From Deltaproteobacteria bacterium (GTDB lineage: Bacteria > Myxococcota > Kuafuiibacteriia > Kuafuiibacteriales > Kuafuiibacteriaceae): a DNA stretch of 64,000 bases. Below the pieces are notes generated by a model. That model saw only the letters and a program-made list of their open reading frames with translations. It did not search any database and was not told the DNA's origin. Location: positions 2,232,001 to 2,296,000 of the forward strand of contig JADJPE010000005.1 of the NCBI GenBank assembly GCA_016713425.1, in the 5' to 3' direction. Of this stretch, positions 61,037 to 64,000 are shown in pieces. The translations under genes were made by a program, and so were the position numbers. Every line of letters begins with the position of its first letter. The first letter of the stretch is position 1.

Positions 61037-62283
61037 GCATGGGACGGACGCTTCGAGAGATCGCAGACGCGATCGGCGCTGATATCGTTCGAGGCGATCC
61101 GGAGGCCACGTTTACGCGCGTCGTGCCCGTCGACGACGGCGCTCCCGATGGCCTTACCTTCGTCACGAAATCGAAGTTCCTTTCGATGCTCGCGAAGACG
61201 CGGGCCGGCGCGGTCATGATCGCACCCGACCTGCTCGCGCGACCCGAGACGATTGTGCCCGAGCCCGTCGCGATTCTTCGCGTCCACGACGCCTACGTGG
61301 CGTTTGCACGGGCGGCGCAGTTCTTGGGCGAAGCGGCCATCTCCTGGCCGCCGCCCGGCGTCCACCCCATGGCCTACGTCGATCCGTCGGCCACGATCGG
61401 TGACGGTGTCACCATCGGTCCGATGGCGGTGGTTGGACCAGAGGCGGAGATTGGCCCGCGCGCGATTCTCTACGAAGGTGCTCACGTGGGCGCACGAGCC
61501 GTGGTTGGGGCGGAGACGATTCTCTACGACCATGTGGTCGTGCGGCATGGATGCCGCGTGGGTGCGCGCTGCACGATTCACGCGGGCGCGGTGGTCGGCG
61601 CCGACGGTTTCGGTTTTGCGCCGTCGCGTGAGGCGTCGACGGTTGCGGCTACGGCTCCGGGTGCGGCTACGGCCACGGCTGCAGGTGCGGCTACGGCTGC
61701 GGCTACGGCTACGGCTGGAGCGGTGGTCGCATCCGAGTCTGCCGGCGCGGACCTGGCTGACGTCGAGCACATCAAGATCCCCCAGGTAGGGACGGTCGTG
61801 ATTGAAGACGATGTCGAAGTCGGCGCCAACACGTGCATCGATCGCGCCACGCTCGGCGTGACGCGGATCGGCGCGGGAACGAAGATCGACAACCTCGTTC
61901 AGATCGCGCACAACGTCGAGATGGGTGAAGGTTGTATCGTGGTCGCGCAGGCGGGTGTCGCGGGGTCGACGCGCCTTGGAAGGCGCACGATTCTGGCCGC
62001 TCAATCCGGTATCGCCGGGCATCTCGAGGTGGGCGCGGGCGCAGTGGTTTTCGCACAGTCGGGTGTGATGACTTCGCTCGCCGCGGGCGCCCAAGTTCTC
62101 GGCACGCCGGCCCGACCGAAGCGGGAGTTCTTTCGCGTCGTAGCTCGACTCACCAAGCTCGAAGACCTCGTTCGACGGGTGCGTGTGCTCGAGCGTGGTC
62201 TCGAAGAGCTGAAATCGTGGGCTCGCCTCGGTTGTAGTACGAGCCTTGCGCCCGCCACCGCCGAGGAGATGGACACCCCATGA
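61033..62283 (+). CDS. lpxD: UDP-3-O-acylglucosamine N-acyltransferase, with an Ala/Thr-rich insertion
   Basis: 416 residues. Adds the N-linked hydroxyacyl chain in lipid A synthesis. N-domain MGRTLREIADAIGADIVRGD, then hexapeptide coils (ATIGDGVTIGPMAVVGPEAE) of a left-handed beta-helix and the acyl pocket GADGFGFAPS. Normally GFGF is followed within about ten residues by KIPQVG; here roughly 45 residues of Ala/Thr/Gly repeats (about 198-245) separate them from HIKIPQVGTVVIEDD. Catalytic His is kept (NLVQIAHNVEMG). Typical LpxD is ~340 residues. Overlaps both neighbours by ATGA. Confidence 0.93.
   Translation: MSMGRTLREIADAIGADIVRGDPEATFTRVVPVDDGAPDGLTFVTKSKFLSMLAKTRAGAVMIAPDLLARPETIVPEPVAILRVHDAYVAFARAAQFLGEAAISWPPPGVHPMAYVDPSATIGDGVTIGPMAVVGPEAEIGPRAILYEGAHVGARAVVGAETILYDHVVVRHGCRVGARCTIHAGAVVGADGFGFAPSREASTVAATAPGAATATAAGAATAAATATAGAVVASESAGADLADVEHIKIPQVGTVVIEDDVEVGANTCIDRATLGVTRIGAGTKIDNLVQIAHNVEMGEGCIVVAQAGVAGSTRLGRRTILAAQSGIAGHLEVGAGAVVFAQSGVMTSLAAGAQVLGTPARPKREFFRVVARLTKLEDLVRRVRVLERGLEELKSWARLGCSTSLAPATAEEMDTP
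61643..61720. repeat. GCT/ACG-type repeats inside lpxD
   Basis: Imperfect tandem GGCTACGGCTRCRG units code Ala-Thr-Ala runs in the insertion between GFGF and KIPQVG. In frame; part of an approximately 24-bp higher-order repeat. Confidence 0.8.
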
Positions 62284-62786
62284 CGATCATGACGCTTGAC
62301 CAGATCAAGGCCTACTTGCCTCATCGCTATCCGTTCTTGTTCATCGATGCGGTCGATGACCTCGTGCTTGGCGAGTCGATTCGTGCGCGCAAGGCGGTGA
62401 CCGGAAATGAAGGCTTCTTCAACGGACACTTCCCCGGCAACCCCGTGCTGCCGGGCGTTCTTCAGATCGAGGCGATGGGGCAGGCGGGCGCGCTCTTGGC
62501 GATCTTGAGCGGTGCCAAGGTCGATGCCGACCATTTCGTCTACGTGACGAGCATCAGCGACTGCAAGTTTCGGAGGCCCGTCGTTCCGGGCGACGTCATG
62601 ACGCTTTCCGCCAAAGTCATCCGCACCCGTCTCGGCGCGTGGCGTTTGGGATGCGAAACCCATGTGGGTGACGAGCTTGCGAGCACCGCAACCGTGACCG
62701 CAACCTCGGGACCTCGCCCCCGAACCCCCGGCTTGCCGGACGCGTGGCCACGTCCGATGTTTGGCGATCTCGAGGGCGTCGAATGA
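62280..62786 (+). CDS. fabZ: 3-hydroxyacyl-ACP dehydratase
   Basis: 168 residues. Hot-dog fold dehydratase of fatty-acid elongation; balances membrane lipid and lipid A acyl supply. Landmarks: IKAYLPHRYPFLFIDAVDDL, the catalytic segment NGHFPGNPVLPGVLQIEAM (His and Glu of the shared site), VYVTSISDCKFRRPVVPGD. C-terminal 25 residues are Pro/Arg-rich and unusual for FabZ (~145 residues). Overlaps lpxD and lpxA by ATGA. Confidence 0.95.
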   Translation: MTIMTLDQIKAYLPHRYPFLFIDAVDDLVLGESIRARKAVTGNEGFFNGHFPGNPVLPGVLQIEAMGQAGALLAILSGAKVDADHFVYVTSISDCKFRRPVVPGDVMTLSAKVIRTRLGAWRLGCETHVGDELASTATVTATSGPRPRTPGLPDAWPRPMFGDLEGVE

Positions 62787-63706
62787 CGACCATACCGGGT
62801 GCGAGCTCGGACGCCAGCGATGGCCCGTCGATTCATCCGATGGCCGTGGTCCATCCTTCGGCGCGCCTGGGACGGCGTGTGCGTATTGGCCCGTTTTCTA
62901 CGGTGGGGCCCAATGTGGAGCTGCAGGACGATGTCGTTCTTCACAGCCACGCCGTCGTCGACGGCCATACGGTTTTGGGTGAAGGCGTCCAAGTCTTCCC
63001 CTTTGCGGCGGTTGGGCTGGTGCCACAAGATCTCAAGTACGACGGTTCGCCAACACGTCTCGTGGTTGGCGCCCGAACGATCATCCGCGAGTCCGCAACG
63101 CTTCAGCCGGGGAGCGTGGGCGAGAACTGCGGCGTGACGAGCGTCGGGTCTGACTGTTTGATCATGGCCTACTGCCATGTGGCCCATGACTGCGTCATCG
63201 GTGACCGCGTGATCATGGCCAACGGAACGCAGGTTGCTGGACACTGCCGAATCGATGACTTCGCGATCTTGGGTGGGATGACGACGATTCATCAGTTTGT
63301 GCGGGTCGGGACGCGCGCGTTCACCGGCGCGGCGACGCGCCTTCAGCAGGATCTCCCGCCGTTTCTTCTCGCCGATGGTCATCCAGCACGACTGATCGGC
63401 CTCAACGCGGTTGGGCTTCGACGCGCCGGGATCTCTTCGACGGCGATCGAAGCCCTCAAGCGCGCATACCGTGCTCTCTTTCGAAGTGGACGATACAAAG
63501 AGGCTCTCGATGCACTCTCCCGCCCGAGTCCGAGTCCGAGTCCGAGTCCGACGAGCATCGGCATGCGCATGACGCCGAGTTCCCAGATGGCCCCGCAGGA
63601 CGAGGCGAACCCAAACGGAGAGGTCCAAGAGGTACGGCAGCTCGTCGAGTTTCTCAGGACTTCGAAGCGAGGCGTGACTCGAGCGCGTGCGCGCGGCGAG
63701 GATTGA
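62783..63706 (+). CDS. lpxA: UDP-N-acetylglucosamine acyltransferase
   Basis: 307 residues from ATG 62783. Starts lipid A synthesis. Beta-helix repeats (SIHPMAVVHPSARLGRRVRI), QDLKYDGSPTRLVVGARTII, catalytic His in MAYCHVAHDCVIGD, and ALKRAYRALFRS in the C-terminal helical domain. A repeat-derived tail (RPSPSPSPSP, from CGAGTC hexamers at 63525-63548) plus 40 polar residues extends it beyond the usual ~260. Separated from lpxB by 49 bases. Confidence 0.93.
   Translation: MTTIPGASSDASDGPSIHPMAVVHPSARLGRRVRIGPFSTVGPNVELQDDVVLHSHAVVDGHTVLGEGVQVFPFAAVGLVPQDLKYDGSPTRLVVGARTIIRESATLQPGSVGENCGVTSVGSDCLIMAYCHVAHDCVIGDRVIMANGTQVAGHCRIDDFAILGGMTTIHQFVRVGTRAFTGAATRLQQDLPPFLLADGHPARLIGLNAVGLRRAGISSTAIEALKRAYRALFRSGRYKEALDALSRPSPSPSPSPTSIGMRMTPSSQMAPQDEANPNGEVQEVRQLVEFLRTSKRGVTRARARGED
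63525..63548. repeat. Hexanucleotide CGAGTC repeat inside lpxA, 4 copies
   Basis: Four copies code Pro-Ser repeats in the C-terminal tail; in frame. Confidence 0.8.
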
Positions 63707-63755
63707 CGCGACTGAGCCACGATCGCGAGGTTCCGTCTTGTGCGCAGGAGTTGGC

Positions 63756-64000
63756 GTGGACACTCATCGAAGTGAACCGCTGCGCGTCTTCCTGAGCGTG
63801 GGGGAGGCGAGTGGCGATGCGCTTGGGGCATCGCTCATTCGGGCGCTCCGTTCGCAGGTGCCCGATCTCGAGGCAGCAGGGATGGGCGGCCCACGCATGG
63901 CGCGCGAAGGGTTCAAAGCCTGGCGCGATGCGCGCGAAGTCAATGTGGTCGGGTTTGTCGAAGTTCTGCGTCATCTTCCGAGGTTGTTTCGTCTCGTCGA
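63756..64000 (+). CDS. lpxB: Lipid A disaccharide synthase, 3' truncated by window edge
   Basis: GTG 63756 follows GCAGGAG with a five-base spacer. The visible 81 residues show the LpxB start: RVFLSVGEASGDALGASLIR, LEAAGMGGPRMAREGF and NVVGFVEVLRHLPRLFRLV. LpxB joins two UDP-diacylglucosamine-derived units into the lipid A disaccharide. It completes the ompH-lpxD-fabZ-lpxA-lpxB order. Confidence 0.93.
   Translation, partial: MDTHRSEPLRVFLSVGEASGDALGASLIRALRSQVPDLEAAGMGGPRMAREGFKAWRDAREVNVVGFVEVLRHLPRLFRLV

Overview
The window is GC-rich bacterial DNA whose gene content points to a myxobacterium-like organism (Myxococcota or a related deltaproteobacterial lineage). The signs are many lipoproteins with Asp/Ala/Gly-rich linkers, a eukaryotic-type Ser/Thr kinase relative, a MglA-like small G protein, a sulfatase-like protein carrying an Asp-rich metal-binding motif, a bacterial expansin and a teneurin-like RHS protein. 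This placement is inferred from family content, not from a marker gene. No rRNA, tRNA, CRISPR array or phage structural genes were seen.

Layout. 1-6.4 kb: end of a degenerate kinase, a protein with a four-times repeated helical motif, a DksA-like regulator without zinc cysteines, and two tandem ASH/choice-of-anchor-D lipoproteins. 6.5-9.7 kb: RarD-like transporter, expansin-like lipoprotein and an exported unknown. 9.9-19.1 kb: one very large lipoprotein of teneurin-like RHS type, broken by two -1 frame steps and by a complete IS66-family element (14395-16432, 8-bp target duplication). 19.2-24.3 kb: a decayed accessory stretch with a frameshifted beta-propeller lipoprotein, a frameshifted exported protein, a divergent kinase-fold-like protein and fossil coding scraps. 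24.3-30.1 kb: a lipoprotein, then an NfeD-like membrane protein with two flotillins. 30.2-38.6 kb: membrane pyrophosphatase, small unknowns, a DUF985 cupin, an M15-type peptidase domain protein and an MscS channel fused to a cyclic-nucleotide-binding domain. 38.6-45.7 kb: ovothiol synthase OvoA beside a tyrosine/homogentisate degradation cluster (fah-maiA-hpd-hmgA). 45.8-58.9 kb: membrane protein, G-protein-like protein, repeat lipoprotein, enoyl-CoA hydratase, acyl-CoA dehydrogenase, RegA-type response regulator, a sulfatase-like membrane protein and a GH13 protein whose catalytic residues look replaced. 59.2-64 kb: a second acyl-CoA dehydrogenase and the conserved envelope operon ompH-lpxD-fabZ-lpxA-lpxB (lpxB runs off the end).

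How genes work together. fah-maiA-hpd-hmgA covers 4-hydroxyphenylpyruvate to fumarate plus acetoacetate. ompH-lpxD-fabZ-lpxA-lpxB links outer-membrane protein folding, lipid A acylation and beta-hydroxyacyl-ACP dehydration, with ATGA overlaps indicating translational coupling. The enoyl-CoA hydratase and two acyl-CoA dehydrogenases suggest beta-oxidation-type metabolism. The NfeD-like protein and two flotillins form a membrane-scaffold operon.

The most unusual property of the window is the number of short tandem-repeat arrays: about twenty, with unrelated units of 6 to 18 bp. Arrays inside genes have units divisible by 3 and lengthen linkers or even enzyme cores (LpxD, OvoA). Intergenic arrays often have units of 7, 8, 13, 14 or 17 bp and tend to sit at 3' ends of genes; two of them contain the stop codon itself.
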